Made by a program: the position numbers and the translations under genes
Notes under the pieces: model-generated
Told to the model about the DNA's origin: nothing
Database searches by the model: none
Seen by the model: the letters and a program-made list of their open reading frames with translations, nothing else
From: CAZGSV01 sp964528605
Lineage (GTDB): Bacteria; Armatimonadota; Zipacnadia; CAZGSV01
Reading direction: 5' to 3'
Length of the DNA: 18,621 bases
NCBI GenBank assembly: GCA_964528605.1
Contig: CAZGSV010000065.1
Coordinates: 1 to 18,621 of the forward strand
Part shown: piece by piece, positions 6,332-14,204 of the stretch
Position numbering within the stretch: position 1 is the stretch's first letter
How the letters are laid out: every line of letters starts with the position of its first letter

Positions 6332-8659
6332 ATGGGACTACGAGTCAATCAGAATGTCTCTGCTCTGAACGCGCATCGGTTGCTGTCGAACACCGGAGAC
6401 ATGCTGGGCGCGGTGCTGGAGAAGCTGTCCTCCGGCCTGCGCATCAACCGTGCAGGAGATGACCCGTCCGGGCTGGCGATATCCGAACGCTTGCGTGGGC
6501 AGGTGAACGGGCTGACCCGGGCGGCGATGAACGTTCAGGACGGGAACTCGCTCTTGCAGACGGCGGAGGGCGCTCTGAACGAAACGCAGTTGATGCTGCA
6601 ACGGCTGCGCGAGTTGGCCGTGCAGGCGGCGAACGGAGTGCTGACCGCGAACGACCGGGGTGAGATCCAGAAGGAAGTCTTGCAGTTGGTGGAAGAGATA
6701 GACCGGATCGCGAACCGCACTGAGTTCAACACTCGCAAGTTGCTGGACGGCACAGGCGCGGCACTGTGGAGCGCGGACAGCTCCGACATCCGAGCAGTGA
6801 TCCGGGGCGCGGTGCTGGAGGGCAACTACCGGCTGACCAAGAACGCGATGCCGGGGACGAACCAGGTGTTGAAGAGCGACATCTTCACCATCGCGAACGG
6901 CTACTTGGGGATCACGCTGGAGGACGCCAACGATACGGGCATCGCAGACGTAGTCAACCCGCAGACGGTGCCGGCGGGCGACTACACGGTCAACGTCAAC
7001 ATCGAGCAGGTGCCGGGGGCGGCCGACACCGTGACCATCGTGGGGAAGTACCAGTTCGGCGGTTCGACCTCGCAGTTGACGCTGACAGGTGCGGCAGCCC
7101 CGACGGTGGCTGAGGACGCCAATGGGAACGCGCAGAGCCACTATGTGATCGCCGAGGTGACGACCGGCGGCACGGTGAGTGCCGGCGGCGGCGGCGGAGC
7201 GAAGGTGCGCTGGTCCAACGACAATGGCGTGAGTTGGCACGAGGGAGTTGCGGTCGCAGCGAGCGGCGCGGACACGGTGCTGACGGACGCGACCAACACC
7301 TACAACATTCGCTTCACCGACGGCGACCTGACCGCGGGCGACAAGTGGCTGCTGGCGGCGAACAACCTCGACGAGGCAGTAGCGAACGACTACGACCGCG
7401 TGAGGATCACCGCGCCGGACGCGCAAACCGGGCCCGTGTACGTCTTTGATGCGGGTGACCGGGCCGGTGGGCCTCCGCCGACGCCCGGGGCGCTGGACAA
7501 CACGACGACGACGTTCACTATCGGCACCATTGACGAGTCCACGGGCGCGGTGCAGTTCGGCAGCGTGGGCGCGACGTTCACCACGCCGGCGAACGGCACT
7601 GGTGACGCGCAGTTCAACGTGGTAGGCGCCGGCGGCGTGGCCTCTGCCTCCACCCCCTTGTACAAGGCGGCGCTCTTCTACGACGGCAACGGGAACTTGA
7701 TACTGCAGAACCCGCAGAAACTGACGGTCTGGGGTAACAACGCCTACGTGGACATCTACTTGTATGGGAGCGACACCATCGCGACCTTGGCGGACAAGAT
7801 CCGCACCGCGATCACCAGCGAGAAGGCTGCGGGCGGGGTCGGCATGGGCACCGACGTGGCGGACGTGGACCGGAACGTGGTGGTCTACGTCACCACGCCG
7901 ACGCCGGGCAGCGACGAGGCGGTGGCGGGCACGCTGGTGGCGCGGTCCACGATGCCGGACACGCAGGGCCGGCTGGCCTTCTCCGGGTCGGAGGAACTGC
8001 TGCGGGCGTTGAGCCTGGCACAGGTGCAGGACCCGACCGACACCCTGATGACGGTGACGGTGCAGAACGCGCACGACCTGACGCGGTACTTCGGGCCGAC
8101 CACGGGGACCGTGGTGGACGACAACGTGCTGCGCGGCGTGATTCAGGGCGTCGAGGTGGTCATTGACCCGCTGGTGGACGTGGGCGTGTCGTGGGACAAC
8201 ACCAACAAGGCGTTCGTCTTCAGCAGCGCGAGCGGCGAGATGTCGGAGAACCTGCACATCGTGGACTACTCGGTGGCGCTGCAGATCGGCGCCAACCAGG
8301 GGCAGACCATGGTGGCGGCGATCGGGCAGATGGACACCGAGGCGCTGGGCATCAACAACCTGCTGGTGGTCAACCCGACGCTGGCGCAAGAGGGCATCGG
8401 CAAGGTGGATTCGGCCATCAACCAGGTGTCGAGCGAGCGCGCGAAGTTGGGCGCGTATATGAACCGCTTGAGCCACCTGATGGCGAACATCTCGATTCAG
8501 GCAGAGAACCTGACCGCGTCCGAGAGCCGGGTCCGCGACCTGGACATGGCCCGCGAGATGATCACCTTCACGCGGCACCAGATAATGCTGCAGGCGGGCA
8601 CGGCGATGCTGGCGCAGGCGAACGCGGTGCCGCAAGCGGTGCTGCAACTGATCCGGTAA
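6332..8659 (+). CDS. Flagellin, very large (775 aa)
   Basis: This is the secreted subunit of the flagellar filament. The N-terminal D0/D1 region (1 to about 140) is classical: VNQNVSALNAHR, LEKLSSGLRINRAGDDPSGL, LQRLRELAVQAANG and TEFNTRKLLDGT. The C-terminal D1/D0 region (about 692-775) is equally clear (INQVSSERAKLGAYMNRL, RVRDLDMAREMITF, MLAQANAVPQAVLQLI). Between them lie about 550 residues of surface-exposed insertion, rich in Thr, Val, Gly, Ala and Asp with no cysteine in the whole protein. It includes the flagellin-IN-like stretch DTIATLADKIRTAI (about 482-495). The QRLRELAVQ stretch matches the TLR5-recognised site of enteric flagellins. Most flagellins have 270-500 residues. The start follows AAGGGGG at 8-nt spacing. 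C-ending codons are favoured more than in neighbouring + strand genes, suggesting high expression. No other flagellar gene is nearby. Confidence 0.96.
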   Translation: MGLRVNQNVSALNAHRLLSNTGDMLGAVLEKLSSGLRINRAGDDPSGLAISERLRGQVNGLTRAAMNVQDGNSLLQTAEGALNETQLMLQRLRELAVQAANGVLTANDRGEIQKEVLQLVEEIDRIANRTEFNTRKLLDGTGAALWSADSSDIRAVIRGAVLEGNYRLTKNAMPGTNQVLKSDIFTIANGYLGITLEDANDTGIADVVNPQTVPAGDYTVNVNIEQVPGAADTVTIVGKYQFGGSTSQLTLTGAAAPTVAEDANGNAQSHYVIAEVTTGGTVSAGGGGGAKVRWSNDNGVSWHEGVAVAASGADTVLTDATNTYNIRFTDGDLTAGDKWLLAANNLDEAVANDYDRVRITAPDAQTGPVYVFDAGDRAGGPPPTPGALDNTTTTFTIGTIDESTGAVQFGSVGATFTTPANGTGDAQFNVVGAGGVASASTPLYKAALFYDGNGNLILQNPQKLTVWGNNAYVDIYLYGSDTIATLADKIRTAITSEKAAGGVGMGTDVADVDRNVVVYVTTPTPGSDEAVAGTLVARSTMPDTQGRLAFSGSEELLRALSLAQVQDPTDTLMTVTVQNAHDLTRYFGPTTGTVVDDNVLRGVIQGVEVVIDPLVDVGVSWDNTNKAFVFSSASGEMSENLHIVDYSVALQIGANQGQTMVAAIGQMDTEALGINNLLVVNPTLAQEGIGKVDSAINQVSSERAKLGAYMNRLSHLMANISIQAENLTASESRVRDLDMAREMITFTRHQIMLQAGTAMLAQANAVPQAVLQLIR

Positions 8660-8688
8660 AGGCAGCGAGCGGCGGCAGGCAGGTGTTT

Positions 8689-8730
8689 GGGCTCGGGGTC
8701 GGCGGCGCCGCTGATCCCGAGCCCCATCTT
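8689..8730 (+). terminator. Rho-independent-type terminator of flagellin
   Basis: GGGCTCGGGGTC (8689-8700) pairs with GATCCCGAGCCC (8713-8724), 12 pairs with one G-U. The 12 nt between are themselves self-complementary, so the 36-nt unit is almost one continuous helix. CATCTTTGT follows, a short T-rich tail. It lies 29 nt after the flagellin stop. Confidence 0.7.
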
Positions 8731-8965
8731 TGTGGGTGCCGCAGGCGGACTGGGAGGGGTGAGCGATTAGGGACCGGGCAACATCTTCACGCCGAGCAGA
8801 GGCACCGGGGGCTGGGCGGGTAGTGGTGCCGAGGGAGCTGGCCCGCGTGCTGCGGCAGGTGCGAGCGCTGCAGCGCAGGATGTTCCCCAGGCGGAGGAAA
8901 CGGCGGCGGTTGGTGCACTGACAGCGGGGCTGGCTCTTGGCCCGCCCGTGCGGCTCGGCTAGGTT
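8731..8965. other. Intergenic region between convergent genes
   Basis: No gene is convincing here. A + strand frame open from 8763 to 8921 ends in a very basic tail (FPRRRKRRRLVH), but it lacks an ATG and a clear ribosome site. A 12-nt palindrome GCGCTGCAGCGC lies at 8865-8876, and GGCACC (8801-8806) pairs with GGTGCC (8825-8830). Confidence 0.3.
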
Positions 8966-8987
8966 CCGCGCCCTTGGAGTGGCGCGG
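8966..8987 (-). terminator. Hairpin ending the leftward unit
   Basis: CCGCGCC (8966-8972) pairs perfectly with GGCGCGG (8981-8987) around an 8-nt loop, 3 nt after the stop of the URO-D-like gene. There is no T-run, so termination or mRNA 3' protection is inferred. Confidence 0.45.
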
Positions 8988-8990
8988 GGA

Positions 8991-10118
8991 TCAGGGGCCG
9001 TAGGCGCACTCGCGGGCGGCGTCGGCGTAGGCGCGCAGGTTCGCCACGGGGGCGTCGAAGAAGTGGTCGGAGGTGGAGAGGAGGTAGCCGCCGTCTTTGC
9101 CGAAGCCCTTGAAGAGGCGATGGACTTCGCCCCAGATCTGCTTGGGCGTGGCGGCGCTGAGGAGGTTGAACTGATCCATGCCCCCGATCATAGCAACCTT
9201 GCCGCTGAAGCGCTGGCGCACAGCGGCTGGGTCGGTGATGTTGCCGCCCACGCCGGGGGGGGCGAGAGTCTCCGAGGCGTCGGTCTCGTTCTCCATGATG
9301 AGGTCGAGGAGGTGCATCATGCCGCCGCAGGTGTGGTAGGTGACGAGGAAGCCGGCGTCGTGGAGGGCGCGATGGAGCGCGCGGTCGTAGGGAAGGCAGA
9401 ACTCGCGGTGGAAATCGGGGGAGATAACGGTATCGCTGGAGGCGCCGCCGCCGGTCTCGATGAGGTCGAACTTGGCGCCGGCAAGCGACTCTTCGATGAA
9501 CCGAATCTTCTTCTCGAGCAGAATCCTGAGCAGGCGGTGGACCCAGTCGGGGTGGTCGTAGGCTTCGAGGATTAGGTCCTGAATGTCCATCAGACACGCG
9601 CAGTGGGGCCAACACCCAGCCTGATCGCCCCAGACGAAGCCGCGCAGAATGCCGGCGTCGCCCAGGGCATCGTACTCGGCGGCGATCTTGGCTTTATCGA
9701 GTTCGCCCACGGGCATGTACTTCTCGATGAGGTCAACGTCGTCGTGGTCCTTGATGAGGTACTCGGTGATCCAGGTAGTGGTGAGGTCGCCGCCGGTCTT
9801 GTAGGTGAGTTGGCCCTCGGGCGTGGTGATAGTGTGGTGCAACACCTTGTGGCGCGGGTCGGGGTCAATGACCTCGATGTCGTCGCGCCACTGGGCGGTT
9901 TGGGTGACGAACTGCTCGGCGTTGGGGAACCAGAACTGGCCCATGGCCTCGAAGTACTGAAGGGCGGCGTCCATTCCGGTGGTTTGGAAGGCCTGCAACG
10001 GGGTCATACCGCCCAGGTAGTTGTCGAGGTGGTAGCCTTGCCACTGGTGCACGGTGACGGGCAGGCGGTCGGGCTTCTCCCGGTGCAAGGCACGCATCAT
10101 GCGTTCTCTTGAGGTCAA
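8991..10118 (-). CDS. Uroporphyrinogen decarboxylase-like (URO-D superfamily) protein
   Basis: This 375-residue protein has the URO-D/cobalamin-dependent methyltransferase barrel fold. The start TSRERMMRALHREKPDRLPV is the classic opening of the superfamily. TYHTCGG (260-266) supplies His262 and Cys264, matching the His-x-Cys zinc ligands of MtaA/CmuA-type methyltransferases. Where those enzymes have a third Cys ligand, the C-terminal segment STSDHFFDAPVANL (348-361) has His352 instead. These features fit the large uncharacterised branch rather than HemE of haem synthesis, so the substrate is unknown. The start is TTG; the next Met (residue 7) would cut into the conserved start. It begins 18 nt after the CBM9-like gene's stop, so the two are probably co-transcribed. 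No corrinoid protein gene is adjacent. Confidence 0.85.
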   Translation of the reverse strand: MTSRERMMRALHREKPDRLPVTVHQWQGYHLDNYLGGMTPLQAFQTTGMDAALQYFEAMGQFWFPNAEQFVTQTAQWRDDIEVIDPDPRHKVLHHTITTPEGQLTYKTGGDLTTTWITEYLIKDHDDVDLIEKYMPVGELDKAKIAAEYDALGDAGILRGFVWGDQAGCWPHCACLMDIQDLILEAYDHPDWVHRLLRILLEKKIRFIEESLAGAKFDLIETGGGASSDTVISPDFHREFCLPYDRALHRALHDAGFLVTYHTCGGMMHLLDLIMENETDASETLAPPGVGGNITDPAAVRQRFSGKVAMIGGMDQFNLLSAATPKQIWGEVHRLFKGFGKDGGYLLSTSDHFFDAPVANLRAYADAARECAYGP

Positions 10119-10136
10119 AGTCGGCGCCTCTGGAGG

Positions 10137-11927
10137 CTAGTCTGCGAACACCCAAACGCCGAAGTGGTCGGGCTCGACGAAGTAGCGAACGATGGAGGAC
10201 CAGGCGCTGAGTTCGGGAACGGGGCAGCGCTGGCGGCAGAGGTTGGCGCGGCGAGACTCGCCGGGTCTGGGCTTACCGCCGAGCGCTTGCCAGGGGATGG
10301 CGATCTCCACGGTCCACTCAGCATCGCCGACGTGCGCCTGGCTGAGCCACTCCGCGTCAAACTCGTGGTCGTCGCCCTCCGCGGTTGCCTCCTCGTCGAA
10401 CTGAAGGCCGGCGGGGTTGACGATGAAGTGGCGGTAGGGCACGGGCTTCTCGCCGAGGCTGAAAAAGAGCTCGACGTCGTCGCCTTCCCAGATGTCGTCG
10501 TCGCGCTTCTCACCGACGATCTTGAGTTGCTGAGGGTTGGGTTCTTGGCAGCGGAAGGCGAGGTAGAGGTTTTGGTCGTCGAAGGTGACCCAGGCCGTGG
10601 TCTGAGCCTCGGGTCTGTCCTTGTTCAGGGCGGCAGGCGGGAGGAAGGGCTCGAGGGGCTGGTGGTCGCGCCACACGGCGTCGTCGAGAATGCCGTCAAT
10701 CCGAGGTGCTGGCTCGTTGCCGGCTAGTTGGCGAATGCCGGCCGTGCGTTTGATGGTGCGGGCGGCGACCGCCTCATCCCACTTGCTCTGGGCGGCGGCA
10801 ATCATGTCGCTGAGGTCAAAGCCGAGGGGCCGGCCGTCGGCAACCTTGCGGCGAGCGGAGCGGATAGCCTGCTCGGCGCCGGGCGGGATGTCTTGGTTCT
10901 GCCACCAGTTCATCCGCTCGCTGTAGCACCAGACGTATTCGTCCGTGGTGGTGAGGGCATAGTAGACGTTGTGCTGGAACCAGGCGGCGCGCTCTTCGGG
11001 GGTCATGTAGTAGCAGAGGAACTCGCCCGCGGGGGGGCGCAGTGCCATCACCTGATCAATGTAGAGCGCCATGCCGGCTTGGACTTGGGCGAGGTACTCG
11101 TCGCGGTTCTCGGGCGCGATGAGCGAAAGCGCGCGCTGCTTCATGTAGTGATAGGCGCGGAAGTAGGAATCGGCGTTGGTGTAGTAGTAGGCGTTCTCGT
11201 TGCCGTCAATGATGCGAACGCCGGGGGCGATGGCGTCGAGCATGCCGTTGAGGAAGGCGGGAAGCAGGCCGTAGCCATTCTGCGAGAGGCGCTCCTCGAG
11301 TCGTTTCGGGTCGCGCTCGTCCACCAGGTCTCCCGCGATGGCGAGTTGGAAAAAGGTCAGGAGCCTGAGGATTGGCAATTCTTCCTGGAGGGCGGTGATG
11401 AATTCGGCTCCCCGTTTGCGGACTTGCGCGGCGACCTCGGCGAAGGGTCTAGGGCCGCCGCTGTATTCCCAGGGATTGCGCCCGTAGGGCTCGGGATCGA
11501 AGCAGATGCCGACGCAGCCGCCGAGGCGAGCGGCGCGGGCGGTAAGGCGCAGGTTGTGGCTTATGGCTTGCCAGTGTTCGTCGTTGAACCAGTCCATGCC
11601 GGAGTCGGCGGCCGCGTAGATACAGAGGAAGTTGTCGGTGAAGGTACGCCATTCGATGCCTTGCAGGTCTGCCAGTTGGGGCGCCAAGTCTTCTTCGCGC
11701 CAGGGACGCACGTCGAAGGCCAGGTTGTAGTCGCGGAGGCGGAAGATGAGCCCGTCGAACGGGCGCTGTTCCATCTCGCGGATGTGCTGGCGGACGAAAT
11801 CGGGGTAGGGGACGTCCCAGCCGTATTCGATGAGTTTCTTGGGCGGAGGACCCCATTGTGCGCGGGCGACGGTGACGGCGCATCCGAGGGCGAGCAGCGG
11901 GGTGACGACGTGGCAAAGGAGCCTCAT
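10137..11927 (-). CDS. Secreted protein, TIM-barrel-like N-terminal region plus CBM9-like domain
   Basis: It has 596 residues and begins with a Sec signal peptide (MRLLCHVVTPLLALGCAVTV, cut near ARA-QWG, about residue 23). Residues about 30-395 look like an uncharacterised glycosidase-like barrel: IREMEQRPFDGLIFRLRDYN, GICFDPEPYG (140-149), IIDGNENAYYY (239-249) and EYVWCYSERMNWW (330-342). The acidic residues in these strand-end motifs are plausible catalytic candidates but no family is recognised. Residues about 408-595 resemble the carbohydrate family 9-like domain: IDGILDDAVW, LYLAFRCQEP, DDDIWEGDDVELFF and AEWTVEIAIPWQALGG. Upstream ATGs or alternative starts giving 628 residues are rejected, because AGGAGG (11937-11942) sits 9 nt before this ATG and the signal peptide starts here. 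The role is probably extracellular or periplasmic glycan binding or hydrolysis. Confidence 0.8.
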   Translation of the reverse strand: MRLLCHVVTPLLALGCAVTVARAQWGPPPKKLIEYGWDVPYPDFVRQHIREMEQRPFDGLIFRLRDYNLAFDVRPWREEDLAPQLADLQGIEWRTFTDNFLCIYAAADSGMDWFNDEHWQAISHNLRLTARAARLGGCVGICFDPEPYGRNPWEYSGGPRPFAEVAAQVRKRGAEFITALQEELPILRLLTFFQLAIAGDLVDERDPKRLEERLSQNGYGLLPAFLNGMLDAIAPGVRIIDGNENAYYYTNADSYFRAYHYMKQRALSLIAPENRDEYLAQVQAGMALYIDQVMALRPPAGEFLCYYMTPEERAAWFQHNVYYALTTTDEYVWCYSERMNWWQNQDIPPGAEQAIRSARRKVADGRPLGFDLSDMIAAAQSKWDEAVAARTIKRTAGIRQLAGNEPAPRIDGILDDAVWRDHQPLEPFLPPAALNKDRPEAQTTAWVTFDDQNLYLAFRCQEPNPQQLKIVGEKRDDDIWEGDDVELFFSLGEKPVPYRHFIVNPAGLQFDEEATAEGDDHEFDAEWLSQAHVGDAEWTVEIAIPWQALGGKPRPGESRRANLCRQRCPVPELSAWSSIVRYFVEPDHFGVWVFAD

Positions 11928-12040
11928 CAGGGAGTGCCTCCTCTCAGGGCAGCGAGAGTATAGGGGTGCGGCCGAGGGGAGACAACCGGGGCGGAAGGCC
12001 GAAGGGGCGCGGCGGGCGGGCACAGTGAAGGCGCCTGGCG

Positions 12041-12192
12041 GCGTTGGGGTAGGGGCGTACGGCCTATGTCCCTACGGCTCGGCGCCTCGCGGCCCGCCGT
12101 ACGGCGGGCTGAGGGTCGCACCGCCGCTGGGGGTGCTCCTACAGGGGGCGGCCACCCGCCTCAGGCGGGCAAACTGCGGGCCGCCCCTACGG
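12041..12192. repeat. Cluster of three nested palindromes (REP-like)
   Basis: GTAGGGGC (12049-12056) pairs with GTCCCTAC (12068-12075). GCCCGCCGTACGGCGGGC (12092-12109) is a perfect 18-nt palindrome. GGGGCGGCC (12145-12153) pairs with GGCCGCCCC (12179-12187) and encloses the perfect hairpin CCCGCC-TCA-GGCGGG (12155-12169). These fill most of the 278-nt spacer between the two secreted-protein genes (11928-12205), which holds no gene. The edges share the motif CCCCTAC / GTAGGGG with the repeat near 14140. Confidence 0.6.
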
Positions 12193-12205
12193 TGTGGGCG
12201 CGCGG

Positions 12206-14080
12206 CTATCGGTTCAGGTGGCCGGGGATGTAGATGTACTTCGGGGTGAACTCTGGGGCAGCCTCGGCAGGGGATGCGGCGCCTTCCTCGCGCGGTTGAG
12301 AGGGCTCGCCCCAATCGCAGCCCGGGATCCAATGGTCAGCGTCGTACTCGTAGGCGCCGAGGTCGGGGGCCGCGCCTTTGAAGCCGTCGGTGATTCCCGG
12401 AATCACGATGCCGGCGTCAATGCAGGCAGAATCAGGCAGCAGGCGGAAGTCGTTGCTTTCGAGGTCCTCGATGCCGGGCGCATCGCCGGTGTAGTTGTTG
12501 CCGGACTCGGCGTTGGTGCCGAGGGAGACGCGGCTGAGGAAGATGTTGTTGAAGATGCGCGAGCCTTGCCAGTCGCTGTTGTCGTTGGGGCCCCAGTAGC
12601 CGATGCTGTCGCCGTTGTTGAAGCAGGTGTTGTTGTATACTAGGCAGTTGGCGGTGGGGGTGTTGAGGCGAATGCCGCTGTCCCGAGTGTTCCAGACGAT
12701 GTTGTGATGGATGACGTGGTTGGGCGACATGTTGTCTATGTAGATGCCGACGCCGGTCTCGGCGTGATTGTCGTGGACCCAGTTGTAGGCGATGACGGTG
12801 CCTTCGCCGTCGGTCTGGTAGCAGTAGGTGGCGCCCAAGTCCGAGGAGAGCAAGCCGACGTCGTAGATGTGGTTGAACTCGATGCGGCTCTTGCGCAGGT
12901 AACGGTTGACGATACCGCTGCGGCCGGTGTTGTAGAGAGTGCAGTGGCTGATGAGGTGATTGGTCCCCATCGCGCGGACCAGGCCGCAGTCGGTGGCCAT
13001 GTAGTTGCAGTCGTGGATCAGACAGTTGACGACGCTGTTGGACTCGCCCAGGAGGGTGACGCCGTTGCCGGCGCTGTAGGCGACCGAGGAGCGGCGGAGT
13101 TCGTTGTGGTGGCCGCTGATGATGATGCCGGTGTCGTCCATGCCGGTGCCCCAGGCGGCGCACTCGGTGAAGTGCGAGGGGTAGAACACCTGGCAGTTGT
13201 CCGCTACGCAGTGGTCGGCGCCGGCCATGGTGATAGTGGCGGCGAAGACGTTGAAGCCGCTCACCTCGACGTATGAGCGCTCGCTGAGGTCGAAGGCGTA
13301 GAGGCGGCGCTTGGCCTCGACGAAGTGGGCGTTGGCATCGTCGCTGTCGGGGGGCCACAGGTAGGCCGTCTGGGCTTCCTTGTCATAGTGCCACTCGCAG
13401 GGCGCGTCGAGGGCGCCGAGGATGCCGAAGAGGTAGTAGGGAGAGCCTTGCTTGACAACGTAGGGCCAATCCGTGCTCCAGGGATCGTCCCAGGCCAGTT
13501 CGTGTCGCGCCTGTGAGTAGCCCTTGATGGTCCGCGTCCAGGAGACCCAGCGGGCGCCGGGGGTGATGTGCATCTGCGCGCCCTTCCAGAAGCCGTCGGG
13601 CTGGGTGAGGTCGGCGTCCACGAGACTGAGGTTGTCCTTGCCGCCGTCGGCTTCGGCCAGTGTAGGATGAAGGAGGTCGAGGCCGGTGTTGGGCCAGCGG
13701 GCCTGGATCATCATCTGGCCGTCCACGAACAACTGGCTGAAGTCAAAGGAGGCTGGGGCTTTGAAGATGTTGCCCTGGTATGGTGTCCAGCCGGTGAGGA
13801 GTTCGGCGCCGGAGACGAGCACCGGCTCGTTGCGGTAGGCCAGGAAGCGGATTCGCTTGCGCGGCTCGCCGGAGCGGGCGGGACGGACGGTCTCGCGGTA
13901 GAGGCCGCCGCGGACGTAGCAGGTGTCGCCGGGCTGCATGACCTCCGCCGCCTTGCTGATGGTTGTGAAGGGCGCGCGCCTCGTGCCTGCAGCGGCGTCA
14001 TCGCCGTCCGGGGCGACGTAGTAGGTGGCGGCCCGGGCGGCGCAGGCGAGGGCGGCGGTGAGGAAGAGGCAGGCGATCAT
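12206..14080 (-). CDS. Secreted right-handed parallel beta-helix protein
   Basis: It has 624 residues with an N-terminal signal peptide (MIACLFLTAALACAARA, cut before ATYYV). TYYVAPDGDDAAAGTRRAPF (19-38) and the following AAEVMQPGDTCYVRGGLY are typical of the DUF1565-like start of parallel beta-helix proteins. About residues 265-530 consist of short repeating turns with N/V/I ladders (YVEVSGFNVF, GIIISGHHNEL, SVVNCLIHDCNY, RIEFNHIYDV, HVIHHNIVWN, CLVYNNTCFNNG). The end (FRLLPDSACIDAG, PDLGAYEYD) is the usual beta-helix cap. Such folds occur in pectate, alginate and chondroitin lyases, and a polysaccharide lyase or epimerase role is possible, but I cannot place catalytic residues. The ATG at 14080 follows AAGGAG by 10 nt; an upstream Met at 14173 lies across a repeat and is rejected. 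Confidence 0.85.
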   Translation of the reverse strand: MIACLFLTAALACAARAATYYVAPDGDDAAAGTRRAPFTTISKAAEVMQPGDTCYVRGGLYRETVRPARSGEPRKRIRFLAYRNEPVLVSGAELLTGWTPYQGNIFKAPASFDFSQLFVDGQMMIQARWPNTGLDLLHPTLAEADGGKDNLSLVDADLTQPDGFWKGAQMHITPGARWVSWTRTIKGYSQARHELAWDDPWSTDWPYVVKQGSPYYLFGILGALDAPCEWHYDKEAQTAYLWPPDSDDANAHFVEAKRRLYAFDLSERSYVEVSGFNVFAATITMAGADHCVADNCQVFYPSHFTECAAWGTGMDDTGIIISGHHNELRRSSVAYSAGNGVTLLGESNSVVNCLIHDCNYMATDCGLVRAMGTNHLISHCTLYNTGRSGIVNRYLRKSRIEFNHIYDVGLLSSDLGATYCYQTDGEGTVIAYNWVHDNHAETGVGIYIDNMSPNHVIHHNIVWNTRDSGIRLNTPTANCLVYNNTCFNNGDSIGYWGPNDNSDWQGSRIFNNIFLSRVSLGTNAESGNNYTGDAPGIEDLESNDFRLLPDSACIDAGIVIPGITDGFKGAAPDLGAYEYDADHWIPGCDWGEPSQPREEGAASPAEAAPEFTPKYIYIPGHLNR

Positions 14081-14123
14081 GGTGGTCAGGCTCCTTCGTG
14101 GATAGGCCTTCCGCCTGGGGAGC

Positions 14124-14149
14124 GGGACGGCCAGGCGGCCGTCCCCTAC
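14124..14149. repeat. Palindromic repeat, related to the 12041-12192 cluster
   Basis: GGGACGGCC (14124-14132) pairs perfectly with GGCCGTCCC (14137-14145) around AGGC, and CTAC follows. Its right half GGCCGTCCCCTAC differs by one base from GGCCGCCCCTAC at 12179-12190. It lies in the 124-nt spacer between polA and the beta-helix gene and could act at the polA mRNA 3' end. Confidence 0.5.
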
Positions 14150-14204
14150 GAGTGAGGTGGACAGGTCGGTCATGTTGGGGGGCACCGTTCCTTCCTGACA
14201 GGCA

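Noticed and set aside
6216..6368. Upstream frame from ATG 6216 overlapping the flagellin start
   Set aside because: No proper spacing from the G-rich stretch before it and a low-complexity Ala/Arg/Glu composition; probably chance.
6338..8647. A 769-codon open frame antisense to nearly all of the flagellin gene
   Set aside because: It is Arg/His/Val-rich with no domain signal. Long antisense frames recur opposite other genes here (for example 2508-3917 and 4693-5850) and follow from high GC and codon bias.
8763..8921. Small + strand frame with a highly basic C-terminus (FPRRRKRRRLVH)
   Set aside because: It would need a GTG or ATT start without a clear ribosome site, lies beyond the flagellin terminator, and resembles nothing known to me.
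14081..14173. N-terminal extension of the beta-helix protein from Met at 14173
   Set aside because: It would translate the palindromic repeat and bury the signal peptide; the ATG at 14080 has a proper ribosome site.
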